Positions 37,562 to 49,439 of a stretch of 64,000 bases of DNA are shown in pieces. Both the position numbers and the translations under genes were made by a program. Each line of letters starts with the position of its first letter. The stretch's first letter is position 1. The DNA comes from Vespula vulgaris. Its lineage: Eukaryota > Arthropoda > Insecta > Hymenoptera > Vespidae. Under the pieces are notes generated by a model that was not told the origin of the DNA, made no database searches, and saw only the letters and a program-made list of their open reading frames with translations. Location: contig NC_066587.1 in NCBI RefSeq assembly GCF_905475345.1, positions 248,001 through 312,000 on the forward strand, read 5' to 3'.

Positions 37562-39275
37562 CTACTTTTTCTTCTTCAACTGTTTGTTCTTCTTTTTCTC
37601 CTCTCTCTTCTGCTCGCGCTCCCTCAAGCATTTGAAAAGTTTATAAATGAAGAATACTGAAAATATACCATCAACGATTTTAATCAATATCGTATTTCGT
37701 ACGGTCGTTCGAGTTGATTTAAACGAATGATCGTGTAATATGGTGCAAGGAATTATAAAAGCGGCACAAAGAATAATATGGGATTTGATTACTGCGAGAT
37801 TCGTATGTATATCCTAATTGCGAATTACGTATGTGAGTTCACTTTCATAATCACTGCCTCGAGATATCGTCGTACCTATTACAAAAAATATTAAAAATAT
37901 CGCCAAAAAAAGTAAAACGTTCGATTGCATCGATGAGGAAAACGAAGCGGCAGAGCTCCAATCGTTAATGATTTCTTTGACAAATTCTTTGGCTTCCTTC
38001 ATAAAATCTTTCTTATCCTGATCTTCTAGATTTTTCAAACGAAGGAGCATGTCGATCAACTTTTCCTCTTGCTTTTTAGAAAGTGCACCGATATTACGCA
38101 AATTTTCTAAAATACTTTCACCCATCTCGAATACTTGGTCTAACGCTGTCAAAAAGAAAGAAAAAGAAACTACAGCTAGTGATCGATTGAATATTCGATG
38201 CCGTGTCGAGTGGACGATTAGATAATAAACGATATGGAGATAACTGAGCACTCGATACGATATAGGCAGCAGTTTTAACGGGTTCTCATCGTCCAATATC
38301 AACGATTGAAACCAAATATCTGCGTAATGGTCGAAAAGTGCAAAGACAAGCGAGTTGGTTCGAACTGACGAGGAAGCTCAAAGTCTACGGATCTACGATG
38401 AGTCGATTTCTTTGCTTTACGTTCTCGATATTTACCAAAAATGAGAGCCACGACGGCGAGCAAGGACAACAAAATGAAGGTTTGATTGACGAGATCGCGA
38501 GTTGGCATTTGTTGTACGTCCGAGGCACGACCTTGAATATCCTTCATCAAATCTGCCCTCAAGTCGGCCTTTTCTTCCTCGGACATGCCGGTTATCGAGT
38601 CGAGCATCTCGAGCAGCTGTTGGGTGTTGGGCAGTGATCCATCGAAATCCGCTGTCTGACTTTTCTCCGTATCGCTAACACTTTCGGATACAACTTTGTC
38701 GGCCGCGTAAACGCTAACGAACGTCTCAAGCCCGCTTAATATCGACATCCACATCCTGATTGAACACCAACGATTGATACGCCGAGCTCTTAAAAAAATT
38801 TTTTATAAAAGGCTACACGTTTTTTTATCGCACAAGTTCTATCGCTATTGGATATATATATGTGTGCGTGTGTACGTATATGTACGTACGTATGTACAAG
38901 GTAATCGCGTGCTCGTTCGACTCGATCGATCGAATGAAATTTCCAAATATTCGAAAATCACGGATAAGAGAGCGTGATTCTCCAGCGAGTAGAATGTATC
39001 TGTGATCTTGAATAAGATACTTTTACGAGAAGAAACGAAAAAGAGCTTTCGAGAAGCATGTGCTTCTAGAAAACGGAGCGATCGATTACTGGGGGAGATC
39101 GTTCGCGCTTTGGCGGGAAGACAGCTAAAAAGAAGACTCGCTTTACGATTGGTAGGATCTCGGATAGCAGGAGCCAACGTGGCTTCCAACGACGCGTGCT
39201 TCAACCTTGCACGAACGACTTGACCTTTTCCAAGGCACCGATAAAGAGGAAGTTCCCTGAATCTACTCCGTCTCC

Positions 39276-39314
<39 letters not shown>

Positions 39315-40183
39315 TACGAGCGTGTGCACGAAAAGAAATATTGGCAGACAAAGAAAAAGACGGAGATAGGGAGAATCCCTTATCACAAGCTACCGAGCGA
39401 CTCATCAAATTGACCTTTCTCGATCCCGTCTGTCAGCCGACTCTTTTATAAAAATAAAATGGGCCTGCGTTAGATAAATTTCGTAATATAATAAAGTAAT
39501 GAGATAGAAAGAGCATCGCTCGGCGATCCTTAAAACTTAAATGTCTTATAAAAAAAAGAAAGAGAGAAATAAACGTGCGATTAAATTTGTCAAAATGTTT
39601 ATATTCGATAGCTGTTTATCCATCTGAAAACACTTTAAGCAGCTGTTCAAATTTCTCCTCTCGTTAAATCTTCTGAAACGTGTCTTGTTAGATGCTAAGA
39701 ATATATAGGAAAAAATTGCTTCGTTTCGTTAACGTCACTTTCGTGCTCCGACTCGAAGATCGAGCTAAAGAAATTACCGGAAATTCGTTTAATGGAAACG
39801 TATTTCGTTTTTTTCTCGAATCGCTCGAGAAAGTAAATCGAACGGAGAGATAAGCCTCGTACGTCGACTTGTACGTGTCGCGTTTCCTTTCGGAATGAAA
39901 ATAAAATCGAATATTCTCGAAAATCGAGATACAACGTAACAAGTTTGAGATGACGGATCAACGAACGCGTTCGGCTCGTAAAAACCATATGTTCTTTCTT
40001 TCATCGAAAGGCCGACGAAGAGAGAAAAGGAAGTAAAAAGGGGAAGAAAGGCATAGGATATACCATGTTTCAAAACGAATAATTCTTACCGGAAAGACCG
40101 CCGACTATTATCGCTGGAAGAACGAAGACGACGTTGTTGAAGCCGTGTTGATACGGCGTGTCAGGTCCACTGAGGTCCACCAT
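37562..40183 (-). CDS. small two-segment membrane protein with dilysine tail
   Basis: Three minus-strand exons (40090-40183, 37876-38145, 37562-37656) join in phase 1 at both junctions to give 152 residues. The start MVDLSGPDTP is followed by a hydrophobic segment (VVFVLPAIIVGG), then a charged helical stretch of about 60 residues rich in Lys/Glu/Leu. A second strongly hydrophobic segment is created exactly across the last splice junction. The tail is short and basic and ends in K-K-K-K. A C-terminal KKxx pattern is a known COPI retrieval signal, so an ER or early-secretory membrane protein is likely; this is inference. No family was recognised. Another small related exon lies inside intron 1 on the same strand. 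The unspliced middle exon also runs on to a stop at about 37814, but that tail breaks the hydrophobic segment. Confidence 0.6.
38299..38754 (-). CDS. small membrane protein related to its neighbour
   Basis: A 151-residue frame starting MWMSILSGLETF. The N-terminal 20 residues are moderately hydrophobic and could be a signal or anchor. An acidic helical stretch follows (LLEMLDSITGMSEEEKADLR), then a hydrophobic segment (FILLSLLAVVALIF) and a basic tail. The order of parts matches the protein encoded by 37562-40183. A GTAAAT donor at 38435 falls at the corresponding place in the hydrophobic segment and in the same phase. The exon may therefore splice to the shared last exon (37562-37656), giving 137 residues with the dilysine tail instead of the read-through end. 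A TATA box 47-53 bases upstream supports an independent start here. Confidence 0.6.
   Translation of the reverse strand: MWMSILSGLETFVSVYAADKVVSESVSDTEKSQTADFDGSLPNTQQLLEMLDSITGMSEEEKADLRADLMKDIQGRASDVQQMPTRDLVNQTFILLSLLAVVALIFGKYRERKAKKSTHRRSVDFELPRQFEPTRLSLHFSTITQIFGFNR
38801..38810 (-). promoter_or_regulatory. TATA box of the inner small membrane-protein transcript
   Basis: TTTTATAAAA lies about 50 bases before the ATG at 38754 read on the minus strand. That would place the start of transcription near 38775, where a TATCAATC initiator-like sequence occurs, leaving a 5' UTR of about 20 bases. Confidence 0.45.
38811..40089. other. intron 1 of the small membrane-protein gene, upstream part
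   Basis: This lies between the first exon at 40090-40183 and the inner promoter. It contains a (CT)n tract at 39278-39311 and no further supported exon. Confidence 0.5.
39278..39311. repeat. (CT)n microsatellite
   Basis: About seventeen CT units. Confidence 0.95.
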
Positions 40184-41035
40184 TCTTTTGCTTCCTTTCT
40201 CTTTCGAATAAATGAGAATCTTCAGAAAAATTTCATCGCACTCGCGGCGGTGCTAGGCGAGAACAGGTGTCACCGCGACGCCATCTACGGAACGATTAAG
40301 AAAATGAGAATGCGTCTCGTTTTCGTTTCGCCGTGCCTATCCTTTCCAATCCTTTCTCGTTCTTCTACTTGATGGTATACCGGTACTTTGCAAATACCGG
40401 CCTATATGTACGCTATACGTACGAATGTATGCATGTAAAGGCATAGGAATTTACCGATGGAAAAACAATGAAAACGATTTTAATCTAGTATTCTAAATTC
40501 ACGAACGAAAGTATCGATCTTTCGCCGCTCTCGACGACTGCGCACCGATATCTCCTTCCACGAAGAATTTCAAATCTTTTCTATGTCTTCTTACAAATAC
40601 CGGATCTATTAAAGAAACTAATCAACTGATAAAACGATCGTTATGAAGTAAAGTACGACAAGGAGGTCGAATATCGATGCGATAAATTCGTTCTATTATC
40701 GATAACGTTGTATTGGTTAAGTTTGAATTTCCCGGTCCTTTCTCGTATAATGGTATCTCTATATAATACATCAGTCAATGCAGCGTTTAATGATTAAGCA
40801 GTAACGAAAAAATTATGAAATAATTGATTAAATTTCGAGCTGAATTTTGCCGGGAAAATTTAACTCGTACACGTACATATTTAAAAACGAAGAAGACGGA
40901 ACGAAAGAAAAATTGTTCGTACCGGCCGGTAATAAAAAACCGCCTCCGAGCGGTCGGTAGACTCGAGTACGAACGCGTTTAAATTATACTGGCACGTCGA
41001 TTGAGAGACATCGAAGGAAGCATAACGGTCTCATC
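40184..41035. other. divergent promoter region
   Basis: This 850-base stretch separates the minus-strand small membrane-protein gene from the plus-strand dUTPase gene and should hold both promoters. A short inverted repeat around ACCGGTA/TACCGG occurs at about 40376-40403. No exon was seen. Confidence 0.5.
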
Positions 41036-41626
41036 ATGGCTCCTGTGAATGGTGGAAGCATTTTGAAATTCGCCAAAATATCAGATAAAGCTTTCGCACC
41101 TACGAAAGGTTCAGCTTTAGCGGCTGGATACGACTTGCGAAGGTAAGAATTATTTCTTTCAACGATGAATTCAACGAATCATTTTGAATTGTTTTCCTTG
41201 TTATACTTAGCGCTTATGAGTGCGTTATACCGGCTCGAGACAGAGGTTTGGTGAAAACGGATATACAAGTGCAACTTCCACCTGGTACTTATGGCAGAAT
41301 AGCTCCAAGATCTGGTTTAGCATTGAAAAATTTCATAGATGTTGGTGCGGGCGTCATCGATGCGGACTATCGGTACATATTTTTATTCTTTTTCAAAGAA
41401 TAACGTTTGATAGACTCTTACTTAACCTGCAAAACACTTTGCTTGCAGGGGAAATCTTCAAATATTAATATTCAATCATAGCGACAAAGAGTTTGAAATA
41501 GCTCCTGGAGACCGCATTGCTCAATTAATTTGTGAGAAAATAGAATGTCCCGAATTGCAAGAATTGGATACTTTGGATGAAACGGTAAGAGGCGCGGATG
41601 GATTTGGTTCTACAGGGAAAAATTGA
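41036..41626 (+). CDS. dUTPase: dUTPase (deoxyuridine triphosphate nucleotidohydrolase)
   Basis: Three exons (41036-41142, 41211-41372, 41449-41626) give 148 residues, typical of the homotrimeric dUTPase family. All five signature motifs are present in order: AAGYDLRS (about 29-36, completed across the first splice junction), PRSGLA, GVIDADYRG (across the second junction) with the Tyr that contacts the uracil, GDRIAQLI, and the Gly-rich C-terminal arm RGADGFGSTG. The enzyme hydrolyses dUTP to dUMP and pyrophosphate, keeping uracil out of DNA and supplying dTMP synthesis. No organelle-targeting extension is visible, so a nuclear/cytosolic form is likely. The gene converges with the ISOC gene, with 262 bases between the stop codons. 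Confidence 0.96.
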
Positions 41627-41844
41627 AGAATTAAGAAGAGTAAAGGTTCCTACGAGGCTAATTACACGCTCGATTTTAAAGAAAGTATACTATTTTTGTA
41701 TTACTATACCAAACAAATTTTTATTTCTTTATCTCGTATCAAGTTTTTTACCGTTTTCTTAGAATATCGATGTACGATACAATCGAATAATATACTCGTT
41801 TTTTAACCTTTCAAATTTTATACAAAAATATACTCCATAATCCA

Positions 41845-41850
41845 TTTATT
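41845..41850 (-). terminator. poly(A) signal, ISOC-like gene
   Basis: TTTATT on the + strand (AATAAA on the minus strand), 39 bases beyond the ISOC stop codon. Confidence 0.6.
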
Positions 41851-41888
41851 TTCTATAGATGAGATCTCTGACGGAAGAAACCCAGATC

Positions 41889-42820
41889 TCATATCTTAGA
41901 TACGGGTACAAGCCCTGTATATAACGTAGGCGTTTTTACAAGTTTTTGAATGTTCTTAAATTCTTCGTGTTTTGCGTCTCCTAATAATTTAAAAATAACA
42001 GTCTCCGAAGTAGATATATGACATCCCATTGCTTGCATCCTCTATAAAAGGGAATTGTTTCGTCGTTATCCTTTAATACGCTTCAAATACTAATTAATCG
42101 CAATCGATTACCTGCAATGCTAATAACCTGTCTTCTTGCGTGCGAGACATACAACAATCTGCCACGACGTGAACCTCGTATCCACTCATTTTTAAGTCAA
42201 TCGCTGTATTCTCAACGCAGACATGAGTTTCAAGTCCGATAAGTATTACAGACTCGGGATAGGTTCCGCAACAAATACTGGAAAGCGCTTCGTTGACCTA
42301 TGAGAAAATACCATATAACGTCGTAAATAATGGAATAAGGAAGAATGTTTGCTGCGAGTTGAGCCTTAAAGAATCGGCCACTTACTTCATCGGTACACAT
42401 ACTAAATTGGGTTTTCTCAAAAGGACCTTTGGCGCTAGATATATCTAGTTGAGGTACAGTTTTGCCCAAAGCTTTTGGATTTTGTTCCGTTACGATCATT
42501 GGAACTTTTAAAAGTTTCATAGAATTTACCTAAACCCATAATATGTACATATAGTAAATTTTATCCATAAGATTTATATTTCAGACGCGATACAACGGCA
42601 ACGTAACCTCAAACTTTATAACTTTCCGTACAACTTAACTCTTATCAAGCATGCACAGATATATTAATAAGATGACGATTGAGAAAATTACCAATTTTAC
42701 AGAATTTTCAATAACTTTATCAAATTCGAACATGGCTTTTGCAAATCTTTCTTGAAAATCACACATAAATAAAACAGTTTTTCCCTTTTTAAGAACCGCT
42801 TTTGCTGCATTTATTGCCAT
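41889..42820 (-). CDS. isochorismatase domain-containing hydrolase (ISOC-like)
   Basis: Four minus-strand exons (42692-42820, 42386-42529, 42112-42297, 41889-42041) give 203 residues, matching animal ISOC1/ISOC2 proteins (about 200-300). The cysteine-hydrolase catalytic triad is visible as Asp21 (FMCDFQ), Lys82 (FEKTQFSM) and Cys118 (ETHVCVEN). The strand VILIGLETHVCV and the downstream YEVHVVADCC are typical of the isochorismatase fold. Family members hydrolyse small amides or esters, but the substrate of the animal proteins is not settled, so no reaction is assigned. The protein has no signal peptide and should be cytosolic or peroxisomal. It is convergent with dUTPase. The three introns are short and all phase 0. 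Confidence 0.93.
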
Positions 42821-43897
42821 TGTTTAAAAAAATATATATAAAAGGAGTTAAAAAATAGCAACGGTTCGATGCACTGACACTAGTAGAGTACGCGAACAGT
42901 GCGAACGATAAGAGGCGATACGTATGAATATGTATGGATAAGAAGAACGTTTAGCCCAATAAAAGTTCAAGGACGCAACGTTTCTGGTTGGTTTATCAGA
43001 TATACGCTTTTTTCAAATTACGCACGAGTCTTTTCACTGCGTTTGAAAAATACCAAGCTTTTTCACGATCCAGTATGCAATTTAAGAATTATTCTACGTT
43101 ACATTAGACTTTAGAAGAAATTTCAAAAAGTGTAAACCGATCTCTTTTACACGTATATATCTTCGATCTTTATTTTGTAAGAGCGATATCGATTTTATTT
43201 TGAGTAAAGATCAAAACATAAACATTAGACTGATAGAACAAAGAAAAAGTAAACAACTTGGTTGGGAATTTAATCGTACAGACACGGGGATAAATAATAC
43301 GTGTCATACCGCTATGAAAATGAAAGGAAAAAAAGAAGCACGATGCTAAATAGAAAACGAACGACGCAAGTGTTTTTTATCGTTTCCCTTTAATAAAAAG
43401 AGAAGAACGCAAGAGTAATATACATTTCTATCGATAAGCAAGGAAGGTCGCATTATACTCGCGTAAATTCTCACGGATCGATCGATCGGATATATCCGAG
43501 AACATCGTGTAATAGAAAATGGATATTTACGAAGGGTTGGACGCGCGTTTGATAGAAGATAAGAGACGAGCGGTAGAGCCGGGAAAGGATATCGCAAACA
43601 TCGTTTAATTGATAGCTTTCCTACCAAAATTAACATCAATACGTACGATGTACACGTTCTTCGAGACGAAATGAGAGAGAGAGAGAGCTATCGGTTAGCC
43701 ATTGAACGAAAAAAGTCAATCGCATTGTTTCGATCGATCGTAGCCGATTGGTACGACGATTAAAATGAAATTTTAATTAAGTTGGAGATGGCGAGGCTGG
43801 GTGAAACGTTCGCTTAGAACGTTGATAAGATTTAACGTCGATGTCGTAGGATATCATTGATATTTTTTTAATGCAACGTCCCGCCCTCGTTCCGCTT

Positions 43898-43932
<35 letters not shown>

Positions 43933-44487
43933 TCCCTTTACATCTTATTTTTTCATCCGTGCAATAGGCTTTATTAATAGTACGATAACGCGCGTCGGCC
44001 TTACAAACGCTCGCTGGTGTGTGGAAAGAAAGAGAGGAAGGAAGAGAGAGAGAGAGAAAGCGATAGACGTTATCCGAGCGAGTGGTGGGGATAAGCGGGC
44101 TGTAGCGATGGAAGGAGAGCGCGCAGTCGCAGTTTCGCGACATCCCAGGTGCGAGTCGGTCGTGTTAGGAGAGATCACTCGAGAGTACGCGTACATACAT
44201 TGCCGAGCGAGACGCAGTGACGGAAAGAATGTTCAGGATCGTCGTTAGCGTGTAAAACGCACGAGCTAGTCGAATTTCGGCCGAAGCTGAGCGAAAGTAG
44301 ATTAAGTACGACGACGACGACGATGCTAGTGCGAAACGAATACGAGTAGCTATGACGTAGCTCGGGACAAAGAAAAACAAAAAGAAAGAAATCGATCGAT
44401 CGCGAATCCGATTGAAGTGCGAATAAGAGGAGCTTGAGAAGACAGGACAACGAGGATTTCGAATTTTCCCGAGTTTGTAAACGGAGA
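42821..44487. other. intergenic region upstream of the N-terminal amidase
   Basis: The left end is the ISOC promoter. There are (CT)n/(GA)n tracts at 43902-43930 and about 44046-44059. The sequence from about 43980 to 44487 is CpG-rich and probably includes the promoter and 5' UTR of the gene starting at 44488. No exon was supported. Confidence 0.5.
43902..43930. repeat. (CT)n microsatellite
   Basis: About fourteen CT units roughly 560 bases upstream of the N-terminal amidase start codon. Confidence 0.95.
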
Positions 44488-44864
44488 ATGGCCGTGGAAC
44501 CTCGTGTCACTGGAAACACCAAACCCCTGGTGCCGCTCTTCACAAAGGCAACCGACTGCGTTTATACGAGCTGCTACTGGTGAGGAGAAAGACAATTCGT
44601 TACGTTATCTAGACGTACTATCGTTTGTCTTGACACGCGGAGGCGAGATCGATTTGAAGAAATAAATGTGTCGTATTGCGGCATATCCCGCGCCTGGATC
44701 GATACGTGTTGCGGTGGTGGAACGAACGTCGTTGATACCGAGCGCCGCCATTATCGAGAGAACGAGAGAGATAGAGCGTGCTACCAATCACGAACGTCCA
44801 CAGGAGGCTAATTCAAAAATTCGCGCTTCGCCGACGATTCGATCATTGGCGTTCGTACTTTTCG

Positions 44865-44902
<38 letters not shown>

Positions 44903-45866
44903 TTGCGTGTCCCTTTAACGCGTCCACGCACACTAACGTTTTATTTACGTCTTTTCCTTTTCGTTGATGCTTTCGAGGTGAGGATTTCTCTATAGCAAAA
45001 CGGTCGGTCCTTCGTGATTATCTCGTTTCGATCTTGAAAGTTAGATCCGATGAATCTAAAGGTTAACTCGTATCGCGTGCACGCGAAAACGCTGTCGTAG
45101 GTTATTTGTTGTTTGTATGGCGTTTACGTGCGATATTTTCATGATTATTTTCAGCGAAGAAAACGTATGGAAGCTGTGCCAGGACGTCGCTACCAAACAC
45201 GGATCGGAATTGCAACATTGTCACGTTGCCTTTATAAGCAATTCTCGACGTAGCGTTCCGCTTTGGCGTCAACGAGCTGGAAAAGACGAGGACAAGCTCG
45301 TGGTTTGGGTTAGTTTGTTAGATTTACACCGGTTTCGTTGAGAAATAATTTCCTCCCCTTTTTCCGCGCATATCTCTATAGGATTATCACGTTATCCTCA
45401 TTTACGCGCCCGACGAGAGAGCCGTGGTTTACGATTTGGATAGCGCTTTACCGTTCCCAACGCATTTTTGGAAATACGCTACGGAGACGTTCAGATCGGA
45501 CGAGGCCCTGCGACCGGAATATCACAGAAGATTCCGATTGGTTCCCGCCAGTCTCTATTTGCAACAGTTTGCCTCGAATCGGCAACACATGAAACGCGAG
45601 GACGGCACGTGGATCAAAACGCCGCCCGATTATCCTCCGATTTCAACGCCAAGTACGTATATCTTTTACTACTCGTAATATCGATCTCGATCACGAATCC
45701 GTACGTTGCAGCGTGCAAAGACAATTTGGATTCGTTTATCAACATGGACCCGAGTACCGGATTAGGAACCGTCATGAGCCTGAAACAGCTAGTGAACAGA
45801 TTCTATAGGCCGAACGTTAACACACCGGCATCGCCCTCACCTCAGACGCAAGCAACTCCGACTTAA
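44488..45866 (+). CDS. Ntaq1: protein N-terminal glutamine amidohydrolase (NTAQ1)
   Basis: Four exons (44488-44579, 45155-45308, 45382-45652, 45712-45866) give 223 residues; the human protein has 205. The catalytic triad matches human Cys28/His81/Asp97: Cys31 in the CYCEENVWKLC motif, His85 in WDYHV, and Asp100 in YDLDSALPFP. Other family blocks are present (RFRLVPASLYLQQFASNRQH, FINMDP). The enzyme converts N-terminal Gln of proteins to Glu, the first step of the N-terminal Gln branch of the Arg/N-degron pathway, in nucleus and cytosol. The last 20 residues are a Pro/Thr-rich extension beyond the family core. The Cys31 codon is split by intron 1 (TG|C), so correct splicing is needed to make the active site. 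Confidence 0.94.
44864..44902. repeat. (CT)n microsatellite in NTAQ1 intron 1
   Basis: About nineteen CT units with one interruption, about 250 bases before the exon 2 acceptor. Confidence 0.95.
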
Positions 45867-46315
45867 AAACGAACGACCTCGAGAACGAGTACTTACGCGT
45901 GCTCGAAGCCTTTTGCTTCCCTTGAAAAAAAAAAAGAAAGAAAGAAAGAAAGAAAAATTTACAAAATCATTATTATATCGTGTGGCCTAAGAGAGAGAGA
46001 ATCGATAGGTGCTCGTCGTATGTCGTATCTACGACTCTCCTCCCGTCGAGGGGTTCGATACACCTTTCGAGATACATACCCACAAGCGTCTCGTTGTACA
46101 TAGGTCGCGCGTCTTGTCTTCTTGTGTCCTCTTCTCGTGTGGCAACGCACACGAGCAGAAAAGTATATATAACAGCGAAACGAGTCGAGTCGCGATACGA
46201 GTTCTCGTAGTTCGCGATGATCCTATCGGATATTCGTTCGCTTTGTCAAACATATCGAGGAACGTACGAAATACGCGCAAGGTAAGATATTTTTTATTTT
46301 ATTCCGTTAGTAATG

Positions 46316-46348
<33 letters not shown>

Positions 46349-46350
46349 CG
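46316..46350. repeat. (ATAATG)n short tandem repeat
   Basis: About five hexanucleotide units in non-coding AT-rich DNA. Confidence 0.85.
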
Positions 46351-48182
46351 CGGAGGATCCTCGTTGGTCCTCTGCGTTCGTTAAAAGTACGACGGGACAC
46401 TTTTCTTTTCTATCCACGTGTTTCTGTCCTTCACGGAAAATCAAACTACGAGGTCGCCGTTGCTCGAAAAAAAAAGGAAAAGAAGAAGAAGGTAATTTGG
46501 TGGCTCCTTTATACGCACACATTTGTCAGTGATTTATTCGTCGGTAAGTACTACGACCATCGTATATTTTAGGAAGGATTCTTCGTAACGTTTCTCTACT
46601 CTTTTTCGAGGGTATATTTTCATCTTTCTCTTTCTAAATATTTCTACTCGAGCCTTCTACCCCGTTCTCTATCGCGCACAATGTTACGACATTTGACCAC
46701 GCATCAAAAACTTAAGTCGCCTTTTATAAGTGTTCTCGTCTACGGAAAAAAGAGGAAAAATAAAAACGTTTGATGATTATACACACGTACGCGCGCATAT
46801 ATATATATATATATATATAAATATACAAACACAGAGAGACATATATATATGGGTGCGCATGTATGTATAAAAGAAGATCTTTCTAACTCAGCTTTACTCT
46901 TTATCAGTGGTATTATTATACTTATTGTGTCAAAGACTGATGTATTTACGGGAGAATCCCAAACACGAAGAAAATCCCTTTGGTGATATTCGTTGGCGCG
47001 TGTTCGTTGCACGAACGCGATTAAAGCGCTTATAATTAATGTGTGATCGATAATGTAAGAAGCAACGTCTTACTCTCTTGCGAGATAATTGTAATTATAA
47101 ACGATTATTATAATCCTTGTGATACTTTACACTTTCTACTTTGAATACTTACGCTGTACTTATCTACCGTCGTTTGTACTATATGCCAGAGATTCTTAAA
47201 ATTCTTACGAACCATGCGTTTGCTCGTCGATGAAGATTAACCCGGCATGATATCGAATACATATATCGAGTAATCGGTAGAAACAAAAAAAAAGAGAGAG
47301 AGAGAAGCACCCCGTTCGAATCAACGAATTTATAAATTCTTTTTTTTTTCGAAGCGACGCGAATTATCCTCGGACAACGAAGGAACTTTAAACAAATATC
47401 TATATATCTCGTTCCGCGTTAATCGTTAAATCGATTCGATTCATTCGAACTTTTTTTTTGCGATCATTAGAATCCAATTAGAATCTAAAAATATTGCCAT
47501 GATTTCATCGCGAAGACGTCGCTTATCTCTATGTAAGTAGATACATGGATATAAATAATCCGGAAGAACTTCATCGGCGAACGGCGGATTAGGAAAAAGT
47601 ATTCATTTTCTCGTGTATAACGTTCGCGAGTCGACAACCTCGAGAGAGTTCGTCCACTCTTTGCCTTCCAAAAATTCTTACTCGCTCGCTTTATTCTCCT
47701 TCATCTCGACAATGTCTTTGATCTCTTCGACTCTTTTACATTACATATATACATATATATATATCATGTTACACTACGACCAAACGAGCAGGAAAAAAAT
47801 ATATCCTGCTTATCGAAGCGTATTTTCGATGTAGTCAAAGGGTATTTGCGATAAAAAAAAAAGAAAAAAAAAACAACAACAAAAAAAACAAAAAGTAAAA
47901 AAAAAACACAACAAAAAAAGGTCATTCCTTTTCTCTTCTTCTTGTTAATACGTACCAAAAGAATTTATTGCCTTTATACGAAATGTCGGGCACCGTGTTA
48001 CGCACTTCGGTGATGTGTAGTACCGAGCTCTTTATATACATTATAATAAAATTGTTACACTTGTCGAGACAAACAAGATGAAAATACAGAAAAAAGATAC
48101 GATCTCTCTTTATCGTTCAGGTGGAGTATTGTTACGTATATCGAAAAAAAGATGAATTATTATTGATTACTATTAAATGATT

Positions 48183-48400
48183 ATATATATATATATGTGT
48201 GTATATATATACGTATATATACATATATATTATTTACACGCATAGTACGCATATACATACATATACCTTGACGCATATATATATGTATATTTGTCGATAT
48301 ATATTTCATATTTATTATATTGATATATTGTATTTACGTAATGTTTTGTATATATATGTATATGTGTTTATATACATATAGATATATATACGTCGACGTT
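48183..48400. repeat. degenerate (TA)n/(TATG)n low-complexity tract
   Basis: About 220 bases made almost wholly of TA, TATG and TACA units. Confidence 0.85.
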
Positions 48401-49287
48401 CGGTAACGTATTCTCTCATCATTATCACTTTACGATCTATACAAGTGCCGAGACTCGAAAATTAAAGGAAAAATCCTCTCGTCACGATTTTCGCGTGTTT
48501 GCAGGAAGAACGTGAGAACAAGTTATTTCAAATAAAATTTCTCTTTTCGATTATCCATAGGTTATTGTAATAATAAATGGATGCATTCCGTTTGTTACAG
48601 CTTAAAAATTATAAATGTACTTGTATCCTTCGTGGTTCATCACGTGCCCCAACCTCAGCCCTCTCTTCTCCTCTCTCTTCTTCTTGATTTCGAATATCCT
48701 TCTTATCGTGATTAAGCATCATCGAGAGTTAAGAAAGAAAAAAAAAGAAGAAGAAGGAAACGAGCAAAATCTTAAAAAAGATTATCAGCTCGCAAAGAGA
48801 ATTTCAACGATCTTAATTTCCTTTCTCGTGACAGGAATTGTAAGTTAACGAATAAAAAAATTTGCGATACGAACGGCGAGCAACGATCGGCGTAAAAGCT
48901 TCGATGTATTTTGCTCGTTTAACTGAATGGAAAGAAAGTTGAAGAAGCGACGCATACAAATCTTTTCCACAATGTTTATTTTGGCAAGGGGCAATGAAGA
49001 AGTGATGACATAGTTAACTTTTCAAAATGTATATTGTATTCAACTTGAAAAAAATATATATGATATGTAATTACAAAAATTACGTAATGGATTATAGCAT
49101 TAACTCTTCCAATCGTTTTAGACTTTTGTATATCGGCCATCGGAACCACCGTATACTTCTTGTACGCTCGTCGAAAGAGGAATTCTAAAAATGAAGCTTC
49201 GCAAAATAGATCCATCGCCGCAAGGGAACACCCATTGAAACTCTGCTCGTATTCGCGCTTAAATAATCTTAATACGTAGAGTCTCGT

Positions 49288-49293
49288 TTTATT
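49288..49293 (-). terminator. poly(A) signal, SEA/EGF mucin
   Basis: TTTATT on the + strand, 147 bases past the mucin stop codon in the direction of transcription. Confidence 0.5.
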
Positions 49294-49439
49294 TTATTTT
49301 ACAGTTCTCGCATCGTCGTGCGAACACGGAAGACACTTGTCACGAGCCACGACCGATCACTTCCGTTTCTTTCTCCCATTTAAAGACTATTTCCTCGAAA
49401 CTGCTCGAAAGTCGATTAAATTCGACTCGTATTACAATT

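Larger units (their letters stand above)
45867..49439. other. AT-rich intergenic region between convergent genes
   Basis: This stretch holds the 3' UTRs of the N-terminal amidase (from the left) and of the SEA/EGF mucin (from the right). It is strongly AT-rich, with A-rich runs near 45926-45956 and 47850-47920, a GATAAT repeat near 46316-46350, and TA/CA-rich sequence near 46797-46850 and 48183-48400. TTTATT at 49288-49293 is a poly(A) signal for the mucin. No exon was supported. Confidence 0.55.

Noticed and set aside
38146..38302. Upstream extension of the middle exon of the outer small membrane protein as a continuous start
   Set aside because: A clear polypyrimidine/AG acceptor at 38146-38147 joins in phase to the exon at 40090-40183, giving a better N-terminus.
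47850..47920. A-rich tract as a possible retroposon tail
   Set aside because: No reverse-transcriptase or retroposon body and no target-site duplication could be seen beside it.
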